The position numbers and the translations under genes were made by a program. The notes under the pieces are model-generated. The model was not told the origin of the DNA. It saw only the letters and a list, made by a program, of their open reading frames with translations, and searched no databases. This document shows, one piece after another, positions 8,244 to 15,821 of a DNA stretch of 64,000 nt. Source of the stretch: Chromatiaceae bacterium. GTDB taxonomy: Bacteria; Pseudomonadota; Gammaproteobacteria; Chromatiales; Chromatiaceae. Positions within the stretch are counted from its first letter, which is position 1; each line of letters opens with the position of its first letter. The stretch is from positions 310,001 to 374,000 of the forward strand of contig JACKMU010000003.1 in NCBI GenBank assembly GCA_024235215.1. The letters run 5' to 3'.

Positions 8244-9188
8244 ATGCACAATCAACCTGGGGATTTCCAATGTTACAGTATTCGCAGACTGAACCCGTTC
8301 CAGGGGATGGTTCAGATAGTTCGGACACCTAATAGCCTAGCAACCAGCATTAACGGAATTGACTGGGATGTTCAAATACTGGCTGAGCCTCCTTATGATA
8401 CCTGGGGGTTAGCTTCTCCGATAAAAACGGAGTATCGCTTTCTCCGCTTTGGATCCTGGAATAGTGATCAGGGCTTGACGGGTGTTCCCGCAAATCCGCT
8501 GCTAAATCTGACCAGAATGATCACCGAGTCAAACCACCTGGTGGAGATATTGATCGGCACATCGGCGCAGATTCCGTTTCCGGCAACAGACCGGTTTGAA
8601 CTCTGGTTGATGGATGACAGCGATCAACAACCGCGAGCACTTCTCGCAAGCACGGTCGATGAAGACCACCTAACTGCCCACACCAAATCGGAGTGGATCG
8701 CTTCCACAAACGAGTTCCCGTCAACACATCTGCAGAACTATTACAGCAGACACTCTGTAGTGGCAGATCCGACACCCAACAAGCACTATCTGGAAGAAGT
8801 TATCCGGCAGCGGACAAGTCGAGCGATGCAGTGTTGGTTCAAGCGTTCCAAGGATGGAGGCGGCACTCCCATATTCGCAACAACGGAACTTGCAACGAAC
8901 AACATTGGACAGCTTCCTGCGGAGGCTTTTCCTGTTCTCCTGCTTGGTGATCACTGGAACAATCGACTCGCTGAATCGGCCGTCTCAGACTATTACGCCT
9001 GGCTATCTCCCTATCTGCTGACTCTGCAGCATCTACCTGATGCAGTAAGGAGTGAACTCGAAATCCTGGCAGTCAATCGTGCATTTGCTGTTGAAGCCTG
9101 TTGGCGTCTCTATCCCAAAATCATCGATCGAAGGATGATAGACACAGCACGGGTTGCGGCAAAGCTGGCTCGCAGCAGCAAAATATAA
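8244..9188 (+). CDS. Hypothetical protein, 314 aa
   Basis: A soluble-looking protein without a signal peptide, membrane helix, CxxCH or other cofactor motif that I can identify. Composition is that of a normal globular protein with a mixed alpha/beta first half and a mainly helical C-terminal third (about residues 240-314). Codon use resembles its neighbours, and coding is supported by length and by the hairpin that follows its stop. Its start may lie a few codons later at an internal methionine. It is divergent from a periplasmic diheme cytochrome and flanked on the other side by a pentaheme cytochrome; no function can be assigned. Confidence 0.6.
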   Translation: MHNQPGDFQCYSIRRLNPFQGMVQIVRTPNSLATSINGIDWDVQILAEPPYDTWGLASPIKTEYRFLRFGSWNSDQGLTGVPANPLLNLTRMITESNHLVEILIGTSAQIPFPATDRFELWLMDDSDQQPRALLASTVDEDHLTAHTKSEWIASTNEFPSTHLQNYYSRHSVVADPTPNKHYLEEVIRQRTSRAMQCWFKRSKDGGGTPIFATTELATNNIGQLPAEAFPVLLLGDHWNNRLAESAVSDYYAWLSPYLLTLQHLPDAVRSELEILAVNRAFAVEACWRLYPKIIDRRMIDTARVAAKLARSSKI

Positions 9189-9199
9189 TGCGATGAATA

Positions 9200-9221
9200 C
9201 CCGGGGAGATTCATCCCCGGG
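9200..9221. terminator. Hairpin between convergent genes
   Basis: An eight-base perfect stem (CCCGGGGA at 9200-9207 with TCCCCGGG at 9214-9221) and six-base loop lie between the stops of the plus-strand unknown gene and the minus-strand pentaheme cytochrome. There is no long T tract, so termination strength is uncertain. Confidence 0.5.
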
Positions 9222-9235
9222 AATTCTGCCGTTTA

Positions 9236-10519
9236 TTACAAGGATACTTCTGAAGATGCGATCAATTTGGAAGCGGTGAGATCTTCGGGCAGATGCGAAA
9301 ACTTCTTCACTAAACCAGCCCAGAGCAGATTGTAGTAGAGTTCGCCTCTGACCAGCACCACATCTTTTGCTGGGATCTCGTATACCAACTTCCGCTCCTC
9401 ATGCGGTTTCAGCCGAGTATCTTTGCCCAGCCTGGTCGCAACTGGAGGTCCAGCCGGTTTCCCTTCGTCGTCAGCCAGTTCATATACGAAATAGGCTTGC
9501 GGATCCGATTGAGCTGGATGACCCTCCGCATTGCGCCATACCGCGTTGCCGCTGCTGTCATAAGCGGTAAGCAGCATCTGAATATTGCGGAAAGGTGCAC
9601 CTGTCGGCAGACTGTGCGGCTGCATGTTTCTGATCGATACCGAAGTCGCGAGAATATCACCCTTTTTCTCGGCAGCGACATCAAAAACCACAGAGCGCTG
9701 TAATATGGCCAAGTCATGACCACCCCCCATGCTGTGATCCACCAAGCCGTCGTTCACCGGCATGTGACAGGAGAGGCAGTTGACCTGTGAGTTGCTCATG
9801 GAATACTCATTTCCCGTCTGACACAGCGGAACTCCGTGGGGGTTATTGCGTTGGTCGTGGCAGCCCATACAGGCATCTGAAGTTTTCAGCTGTTTGGGAT
9901 TGCTCTCCATCGGCAACGCCGGAATCTCTTTGCCATCCATAGTGACCGGCTCACCCAAATGCGGATTCGGCTTGGCTTCACTGTCACCGCCCCCAAAGAT
10001 ATCTGTCGATGCTGTCAACGCGGCAAGTTTACGGTTGGAGTAACGACCTGGCCCTTGCAAAGTATCAGTGAGCTCGTAGGATTTCATACCGAGCTGCAGT
10101 TTACCGTCTGGAGCCTGGATACCTTTGTAACTCTTCAGCGTATGGCAGGCGATACAGTTCACCCCTTCACTATAAACGGGCAAAGCATCGAGCTTGGTTT
10201 TCTTGTCGCGTGCTGCATTGGGTGCGTGGCACTCCAGGCAGACCGGGTACTTCTGTGACGCCTTATGTAACTCGCCCTCTTTGGTCGGGTCACCCACTGT
10301 ATTTTGATAAAAGGTCCCGTGTATCGGATCACTCAGCGCGGTGCTGTTGGCGTGCATGGATCCTTTCCACTGCTTGTAAATCTCCTTATGGCAGGTCTTG
10401 CAGGTCTCTGAAGAGAGGTGGTGAATCGGCTCATCCGCCAATAATTCTGACACCGTGCCAATCCAACCGAATACAGCTGCTACCCCCATCCCAACAATCC
10501 ACCTGTTGTGTATTATCAT
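9236..10519 (-). CDS. Pentaheme cytochrome c, cytochrome c554 family
   Basis: A 427-residue periplasmic protein with a signal peptide (about residues 1-29) and five CxxCH sites at residues 40, 94, 122, 217 and 248. The heme spacing and H-K-E-x-Y-x-Q-W-x-x-S-x-H start match the cytochrome c554 family. The last ~160 residues carry no heme and form a beta-rich domain with an H-S-L-P-T-G-x-P-x-R motif, seen at the C-terminus of several larger multiheme cytochromes. It is divergent from the HAO-like/NapC pair across a 398-base promoter region. In ammonia oxidisers c554 accepts electrons from hydroxylamine oxidoreductase, so a similar pairing is plausible here. It is longer than the tetraheme c554 of Nitrosomonas. 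Confidence 0.85.
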   Translation of the reverse strand: MIIHNRWIVGMGVAAVFGWIGTVSELLADEPIHHLSSETCKTCHKEIYKQWKGSMHANSTALSDPIHGTFYQNTVGDPTKEGELHKASQKYPVCLECHAPNAARDKKTKLDALPVYSEGVNCIACHTLKSYKGIQAPDGKLQLGMKSYELTDTLQGPGRYSNRKLAALTASTDIFGGGDSEAKPNPHLGEPVTMDGKEIPALPMESNPKQLKTSDACMGCHDQRNNPHGVPLCQTGNEYSMSNSQVNCLSCHMPVNDGLVDHSMGGGHDLAILQRSVVFDVAAEKKGDILATSVSIRNMQPHSLPTGAPFRNIQMLLTAYDSSGNAVWRNAEGHPAQSDPQAYFVYELADDEGKPAGPPVATRLGKDTRLKPHEERKLVYEIPAKDVVLVRGELYYNLLWAGLVKKFSHLPEDLTASKLIASSEVSL

Positions 10520-10917
10520 AGAAGCTCCTTTGTTAGGTTTGTATTTTTAGTTAATTATCGAAACTGACTATCGAGCTGATAGCCCATAATACAGCTACGG
10601 CAAAGCACCAGTTGAAGCACAACGACTTTACTGCATGCCCAGCCTGTCGGTACCACATTTTTCATCATAGGATAAACGCCTCACCGGCCACATTGACAAT
10701 TATCTTTTGATTAGGATTTTTTCTCTGGTACCTTTTTAAACTGTGACTGAGGCTTCTGGTCAGAACAAGCGAACGATAGAGATTCGCGCCGAACGAACCC
10801 AGATTGCCGCAATGGATTGCAAATCAACGTGGCTTTACCAAAGCTCTAAAGAAGAAGTGCGCTATCTATACGAAAAAACAGGCGCTGCGGTGGTCGTTTC
10901 TTTGACTGGAGATTCCC
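10520..10917. other. Divergent promoter region, pentaheme cytochrome / HAO-like gene
   Basis: About 400 bases between divergent multiheme cytochrome genes. A short open frame (10743-10934) overlaps the HAO-like start and is not convincing. A poor FNR-like element (TTGAC-N4-ATCTT at 10693-10706, two mismatches) is present; nothing stronger is seen. Confidence 0.45.
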
Positions 10918-12375
10918 ATGGTCTACGCGAATAATTACAACAGGTCGGCCAGGCTGCTGGCAATAGCTACCGTGTTCTGGCTGAGCGCACACGGTATTGC
11001 TAGCGCGGAAAAGGTGAAGCTCTCTCCCGACAGTTGGGGAATTGAAGGGGGTAAGGCCTGTATCGACTGCCATGAAAAAGCCTCGCCCGGCCTCACCCGG
11101 CAGTGGCAGGATAGCGCACACGCGGAAGCGGGTGTCAACTGTCTCGACTGTCACCAGGCAAATACCGTGGAGGATGACGCGATAACCCATGAGGGCAGCG
11201 TGATTGCAACCATCGTCTCCCCAAAAGATTGTGGTAGATGCCACACACTCGAGACCAGTGAGACACAGAACTCGGTGCACTCGCAGGCAGTTGCGTTGCT
11301 TGACAGTAAAATCCCAGGTCTGGCGCAACAGCTCTCCGGCAAAGCACTGATCTCCGCAGGCTGCACCCAATGCCACGGCTCAACCGTTGAAGTCCGGGGG
11401 GATGGCACGCTCTCCGCCGATAGCTGGCCTAACACCGGCATCGGACGCATCAACCCGGATGGTTCACGCGGGTCATGCAGCGCCTGCCATAGTCGACATC
11501 AGTTCTCGAAGGCGCAGGCGAGAACACCCGAAGCCTGCAGTTGGTGTCACTCAGGAGCGGATTCACCGGATGATGAAATTTTTAATCGCTCAAAACACGG
11601 TATTCTGTTCAACACACATCGGGCTGAAATGAACCTCGATAGCGACAGCTGGGTGACCGGTAGTGAATATATCGCGGCGCCCACCTGCGTTACCTGTCAC
11701 ATGGGAGAGTCGCCGGGGGTAAAGGGGAGTCATGATGTGGGCATGCGGGAAGCCTGGAGTCTGAACGGCCCGGTCTCCGAAGAGCAGTACCTGGTGATCT
11801 TTGATGACGGTGAGCGACGCGAACTACCCGTCTCGCAGCAGGTGCCTCGTCGCGGTAGTGAGCTGTCGCGACTGGACGGTAAGGCAGGTAAAGTCAAAGC
11901 GGTGGCGTCACCTAAGCAGCGCCGCCAGGCGATGAGCAAGGTCTGTATCGAATGCCACAGCAAAACCTTTACAGCAGGATTCATGCATCAGTTCGACAAT
12001 GCTATCAAATACTACAACACAAGCTTTGGCGGACCAGCGCAGGCGATCATGCAGGCGCTATATGACCAGGAGGTTTTGAGTAAAACGCCATTCGATGAAC
12101 CGTTGGAGTTCACTTACTGGAGACTTTGGCACGATCACGGCACCCGATTTCGTCACGCCGCAGCGATGGCTGCTCCGGCCCAGAGCAGCTGGGAGGGAAT
12201 ACATCAGGTCGCCCAAGCATTCTATGGTAGCTTTCTGCCCCAACTACGCGAGCTGGTGGGAGAAGAGCGGGCAAAATCGCTGATCGATAATTTTACTCCC
12301 AGCCCGGGGCAAACAAGTGCAGCAATCGACTCCACCCCCACTCCGTTGGTCGGCTATGGTGCAACGCGGCCATGA
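10918..12375 (+). CDS. Octaheme hydroxylamine oxidoreductase-like cytochrome c
   Basis: A 485-residue periplasmic protein with a signal peptide (residues 1-30) and eight CxxCH sites at 48, 75, 105, 149, 187, 207, 257 and 343. The C-terminal W-R-L-W-H-D-H-G-T-R and later W-E-G-x-x-x-V-A-Q-A-F-Y segments match the HAO family, which excludes octaheme tetrathionate reductase as the best call. HAO-family enzymes oxidise hydroxylamine or, in non-nitrifiers, are proposed to reduce nitrite or hydroxylamine. Whether the tyrosine that crosslinks the P460 heme is present cannot be decided without alignment. Residues 281-331, between hemes 7 and 8, look like an extra segment. It overlaps the NapC gene by ATGA, arguing for a quinol-driven reductase. 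Confidence 0.88.
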   Translation: MVYANNYNRSARLLAIATVFWLSAHGIASAEKVKLSPDSWGIEGGKACIDCHEKASPGLTRQWQDSAHAEAGVNCLDCHQANTVEDDAITHEGSVIATIVSPKDCGRCHTLETSETQNSVHSQAVALLDSKIPGLAQQLSGKALISAGCTQCHGSTVEVRGDGTLSADSWPNTGIGRINPDGSRGSCSACHSRHQFSKAQARTPEACSWCHSGADSPDDEIFNRSKHGILFNTHRAEMNLDSDSWVTGSEYIAAPTCVTCHMGESPGVKGSHDVGMREAWSLNGPVSEEQYLVIFDDGERRELPVSQQVPRRGSELSRLDGKAGKVKAVASPKQRRQAMSKVCIECHSKTFTAGFMHQFDNAIKYYNTSFGGPAQAIMQALYDQEVLSKTPFDEPLEFTYWRLWHDHGTRFRHAAAMAAPAQSSWEGIHQVAQAFYGSFLPQLRELVGEERAKSLIDNFTPSPGQTSAAIDSTPTPLVGYGATRP

Positions 12376-12992
12376 TCAATCTGCCAGTATTCATCACCCG
12401 CCATGTCCTGATCGCTCTTCTGTTGGGTGGCTTGGCCGGAATTCTGTTCGTCTTGTCTCTGATCGAGTTTGATCATCTGACCGGCAGTGAGGAGTTCTGT
12501 ACCGGTTGCCACTCTATGGAACTGGTTGCCGCCCCCTACCGGAAGTCCAAGCACTACAATCCCGCCTCGGGTGTACGTGCGAGTTGCGGTGACTGCCATG
12601 TCTCCGATGGCGTATTGGCGGCCACTTGGGACCACATCCTGGGTGGAAAAGATCTGTTCGCACAGCTGTTCGGCGCTGACTATGACGATCCGGTGATCAA
12701 CGCGTTGCACTTACCCGAAGCGGCGTTCGCCGCCCGGCGTTGGTTCAAGAAAGAGGATTCAGCGACCTGCAGACGTTGCCACACACTGGAAGCAATAAAC
12801 GGCTCACGTGCCAATACGCTGCTGATCCATCAGCAAGAGGCCCAAGATAAAAGCTGCATCGACTGCCACTACAATCTGGTTCACCGCCTGGTGCCTGAAG
12901 AGAGAACCTTCAAGCGAGATAGATGGAACCGGATGATTGAACGGGAATTCGATCTGCCAACCGGAAAAGCGGATGAACTACTGCAGCAATGA
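12372..12992 (+). CDS. NapC/NirT-type tetraheme cytochrome c, HAO partner
   Basis: A 206-residue protein with one N-terminal membrane helix (about 11-32) and four CxxCH sites at residues 43, 72, 133 and 162, the NapC/NirT arrangement. Its ATG overlaps the stop of the HAO-like gene, so the two are translationally coupled. Comparable pairs are haoA-napC (cycX) of Epsilonproteobacteria and HAO with membrane cytochrome c552 of ammonia oxidisers. The protein would carry electrons between the quinone pool and the octaheme enzyme in either direction. A GAGGAAAG ribosome-binding site then leads into the small membrane protein 22 bases on, extending the operon to three genes. Confidence 0.9.
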   Translation: MINLPVFITRHVLIALLLGGLAGILFVLSLIEFDHLTGSEEFCTGCHSMELVAAPYRKSKHYNPASGVRASCGDCHVSDGVLAATWDHILGGKDLFAQLFGADYDDPVINALHLPEAAFAARRWFKKEDSATCRRCHTLEAINGSRANTLLIHQQEAQDKSCIDCHYNLVHRLVPEERTFKRDRWNRMIEREFDLPTGKADELLQQ

Positions 12993-13014
12993 GCTGCCCG
13001 CGTGAGGAAAGACT

Positions 13015-13263
13015 ATGAAAATACTCTCTTTGGGCTGTAAAACGATGCGCGAGGGGGTGATCGCCTCCTCCATCTTTTTTCTGGCGGGGATATTATTGAT
13101 CGTTGCGGGCAGTACCGTCGTGCCGGAGATGTTTTACATGCGGCACGTGGTGATGCTGCTGGGCCTCATAACGCTGCTGTTCGCACCAATCATCCTGATT
13201 TCAACCTTTCTTTTGTCTGTTCTGCCCGGAGCGAAAGAGAAACTCGAGAAGTGCGAGCACTAA
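13015..13263 (+). CDS. Small two-helix membrane protein with C-x-H terminus
   Basis: An 82-residue protein, third gene of the HAO-like operon, with a good GAGGAAAG ribosome-binding sequence. It begins M-K-I-L-S-L-G-C-K-T-M-R, has two long hydrophobic segments (about 14-34 and 43-70) and ends K-L-E-K-C-E-H. The same C-K-x-M-R start and D/E-x-C-x-H end recur in the minus-strand gene at 13524-13766, so the two form a small paralogous family. The paired cysteines and terminal histidine could bind metal or heme, or interact with heme maturation proteins. I do not recognise a named family. Confidence 0.7.
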   Translation: MKILSLGCKTMREGVIASSIFFLAGILLIVAGSTVVPEMFYMRHVVMLLGLITLLFAPIILISTFLLSVLPGAKEKLEKCEH

Positions 13264-13474
13264 GTTGAGTCCGAACTCTCGGCCCGCCGCTTCGGCCTGG
13301 ATCGTTACACAGAGCTTCCTCTCTCCGTGAGACGGTCGACCCGCGCGTGTCCTCGGCTTTAGCGATACACCCTCGACGCTGCAGCGCGATGATCAACTCT
13401 CTATCTTTCTTGGCAAAATAGAGATCCTCCTCTGCCATTCCCTTTAAGCGAAGTTTCTCTACGAAATCTGTCAC
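13190..13474 (-). CDS. Possible small charged protein, perhaps degenerate C-terminus
   Basis: A GTG at 13474 preceded by GGGGTGA opens a 94-codon frame. The first ~33 residues (V-E-K-L-R-L-K-G-M-A-E-E-D-L-Y-F-A-K-K-D then R-E-L-I-x-A-L) look like a conserved, highly charged helical protein seen in gammaproteobacteria. The remaining part is Arg/Ser-rich, overlaps the 3' end of the small membrane protein gene on the other strand and does not look conserved. The gene may be truncated or frameshifted after about residue 35. Confidence is low because it overlaps a better-supported gene. Confidence 0.35.
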   Translation of the reverse strand: MTDFVEKLRLKGMAEEDLYFAKKDRELIIALQRRGCIAKAEDTRGSTVSRREEALCNDPGRSGGPRVRTQLSARTSRVSLSLRAEQTKERLKSG

Positions 13475-13523
13475 ACTTCACCCCGGCAGCCGTAACATCT
13501 CTGCCGTACGGCTCTTTTCACGC

Positions 13524-13766
13524 TCAATGCTGACAGGAGTCAAGCCTGTGGTTAACCGCAGGAATGGAGAATACCACCGCCGCAACCAGCAAAAGCAATG
13601 GACTTGCCACGATCAACAACAGACCCAGATAAGATAAAAGAGCCGCTGAGAGGGGGGATTGCAGCCAAGCTACAATCGTTGGAAGCTGCAACACCAGCCC
13701 CAAACCGAACACGACCGTGGAGACAACAACAACGGAGCGCATCACCTTACAATTGAATATTTGCAT
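13524..13766 (-). CDS. Small two-helix membrane protein with C-x-H terminus (paralogue)
   Basis: An 80-residue protein related to the product of 13015-13263. It starts M-Q-I-F-N-C-K-V-M-R, has two hydrophobic segments (about 11-33 and 41-68) and ends R-L-D-S-C-Q-H. A GAGGTGG sequence lies upstream of the ATG. The conserved ends with divergent hydrophobic middles suggest that the cysteines and histidine are the functional parts. It is transcribed towards the HAO-like operon. No named family is recognised; a role in heme protein assembly or membrane redox sensing is conceivable but unsupported. Confidence 0.6.
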   Translation of the reverse strand: MQIFNCKVMRSVVVVSTVVFGLGLVLQLPTIVAWLQSPLSAALLSYLGLLLIVASPLLLLVAAVVFSIPAVNHRLDSCQH

Positions 13767-14298
13767 CTTACTACCACCTCTACAACAACCACATATTTAG
13801 TATATAAGCTTATTTTGATATTTACCAGATATGTGAACATCATGGAGAAAAGACGGCACCGTACCACAGCCACGGCATACACCCCGTCAAAGAGATTGAC
13901 GGCTCGGCCAGTAAACTCTTTAGGGTTTCCTGAAGAAATATCGGTACACTCATGCCATCCTTCTCCCGCACAGGATTCGCTTTTTCAACCAATGAGTTGG
14001 CAATCTCTCCACCCTTTTCTGTCCTTGCTCAAGGTTCACTAACCTATTGGCGCGCCTACTCATCATTTCAATGTACTGGCCTCACACACGATTGGTTTCA
14101 ACCAGGTATTACCTGCGCAACCATTCCGAGTACTACCGGGTGGCGTAAAGGTCATGAGGCTGAAGACAGGATCGCGCTTTTTTTGACCGGCTGATATACA
14201 CAGGTCAAATCCCCATGTCCGTGCTTCGTGGATACGCTTTATGCACTTCGTTGTCATCCACAGTTGACACTTGCGGGTAGTTTTGCCATAGATTCACG
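13767..14298. other. Intergenic region upstream of DNA polymerase IV
   Basis: About 530 bases. Open frames here have unlikely composition and no ribosome-binding sites. No LexA box of the CTGT-N8-ACAG type is visible before the polymerase gene. AT-rich sequence at 13780-13830 may hold the promoter of the minus-strand small membrane protein. Confidence 0.4.
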
Positions 14299-15507
14299 AT
14301 GAGTGAACCCGGAAAACCCTTGCGCTGGATCGGACACGCAGACCTCGATGCCTTCTATGCCAGTGTCGAGCAACGCGACCACCCTGAGTACCGTAACCGT
14401 CCGGTGGTGGTTGGCGCTTTGCCAGGCCAGCGTGGTGTTGTGGCTGCGGCAAACTATCTTGCGCGGACGTTCGGGATCCATTCTGCGATGCCTATTGGTG
14501 AAGCCTACCTTCGCTGCCCAGATGCGCTCTATCTCCGTCCCGACTTCGCCAGATATAAACAAGTCTCCCAAGAGATATTCCGAATCCTGGGTACCATCAC
14601 CCCGGTGGTCGAGCCGGTCTCGGTAGACGAGGCCTATCTCGATCTGAGCGGACTGGAGCGACTGATCGGACCACCTGATGCCATCGGTAATGAGATCAAA
14701 CACCGCATTCTGGAGATGACCGGATTGACCGTTTCTGTCGGCATCGGTCCCAATCGACTGATCGCCAAACTAGGCTCCGAACACCACAAACCAGATGGTC
14801 TGACCGTGGTCTGGCCGGATCAGGTGCAGCGGTTCCTGGCACCGCTGCCGGTTGCCAAACTGCGCGGTTTGGGTCGGCAGACACAGAGAGTCTTTGCGCG
14901 CCTCGGAATCGTCAGCGTGGCGCAACTGCGTGCGCTGCCGCTGGGCTATCTGGAAAAGCAATTGGGGAAGAGGGCCGCACTCAACTTCCACCAGCAGGCC
15001 TTCGGCATCGCTTCGGCTGTAGTGCGACCCGGCCGCACTCGTAAAAGCATCTCCAAAGAAGTCACCTTCCAGCAGGATATTCAGGAGGACAGCAGAGTGT
15101 ATCCGATACTGCACAAACTGGCTGCCGAAGTTGCCGCCAAGGCGCGCAAAGAGCAGCTCTCCGGCGTGGTGGTGATGTTGAAGATTCGCTGCAACGATTT
15201 CGAGACCTATACCCGTCAACATAGATTGCCGGTAGCAACTCACGATGAGCGGGTGATCCTCGGCGCAGCGCGAGCACTGTTCAACCAGCGGCGAATTCCA
15301 AATAAGCCAATACGACTGATCGGTGTAGGCATTAGTGATTGGCAGGAACCCGAGTCACCCCAGGCTGACCTTTTCGGCCAGTCGCAGAGACGTAAGATAG
15401 ACGATCGCCTGCTGGCGACAATCGACCAAGCGACGGATCGGTTTGGAGAAGGTGCACTGCAACTGGGATGCGCACTAAAACAGAGGTCAGAACCGCGTGA
15501 GCGATGA
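14299..15507 (+). CDS. dinB: DNA polymerase IV (Y-family)
   Basis: A 402-residue Y-family translesion polymerase. Catalytic carboxylates are visible in D-L-D-A-F-Y-A-S-V-E (residues 15-24) and S-V-D-E-A-Y-L-D-L-S (about 111-120), followed by thumb and little-finger domains. Near the C-terminus Q-A-D-L-F (about residue 353) fits the beta-clamp binding motif. The protein is somewhat longer than the E. coli enzyme (351 aa), with an extended tail. It acts in the cytoplasm in replication past lesions and contributes to stress mutagenesis. It is monocistronic and unrelated to its cytochrome neighbours. Confidence 0.92.
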   Translation: MSEPGKPLRWIGHADLDAFYASVEQRDHPEYRNRPVVVGALPGQRGVVAAANYLARTFGIHSAMPIGEAYLRCPDALYLRPDFARYKQVSQEIFRILGTITPVVEPVSVDEAYLDLSGLERLIGPPDAIGNEIKHRILEMTGLTVSVGIGPNRLIAKLGSEHHKPDGLTVVWPDQVQRFLAPLPVAKLRGLGRQTQRVFARLGIVSVAQLRALPLGYLEKQLGKRAALNFHQQAFGIASAVVRPGRTRKSISKEVTFQQDIQEDSRVYPILHKLAAEVAAKARKEQLSGVVVMLKIRCNDFETYTRQHRLPVATHDERVILGAARALFNQRRIPNKPIRLIGVGISDWQEPESPQADLFGQSQRRKIDDRLLATIDQATDRFGEGALQLGCALKQRSEPRER

Positions 15508-15821
15508 GAACAATACCGGCACAATCCACTTATCACGCAGTGAAAATCCATACAGGCGCAAGCAGATTCTATGAGTGTTGCGCTTGGTAAACCAAAAAGC
15601 AAACAGCACCCACCCTCCTCCCGACAACTTTTGGTGTTCCACAATGATACGAAACCACTCGATATTTGAACCGGTCCCTCGCAATAATCCGCATGAAGCC
15701 GGCAGAAAATGCAGTAGAGGGAGGCACGAAGATCGAGCGATAACTCCAATTGATATCTGGTTGCAAAGGTAAAAAAGTCAGACAACAATCGTCGCGACCA
15801 GACAGACGCAGGTATGGCATC
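15508..15821. other. Intergenic region between convergent genes
   Basis: About 310 bases between dinB and the convergent transporter gene. I see no convincing gene; the minus-strand frames here run into dinB and have unlikely composition. Confidence 0.4.

Noticed and set aside
10693..10706. FNR-like element TTGAC-N4-ATCTT between the divergent multiheme cytochrome genes
   Set aside because: Two mismatches from consensus and no intact second half-site; too weak to call, although the location is attractive.
10918..12375. Octaheme tetrathionate reductase as the identity of the eight-heme protein
   Set aside because: The C-terminal W-x-x-W-H and W-E-G...F-Y segments match the HAO family instead.
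15240..15788. Long minus-strand frame opposite the end of dinB
   Set aside because: It overlaps dinB, is Cys/Ser-rich and shows no domain; the polymerase frame is clearly the real one.
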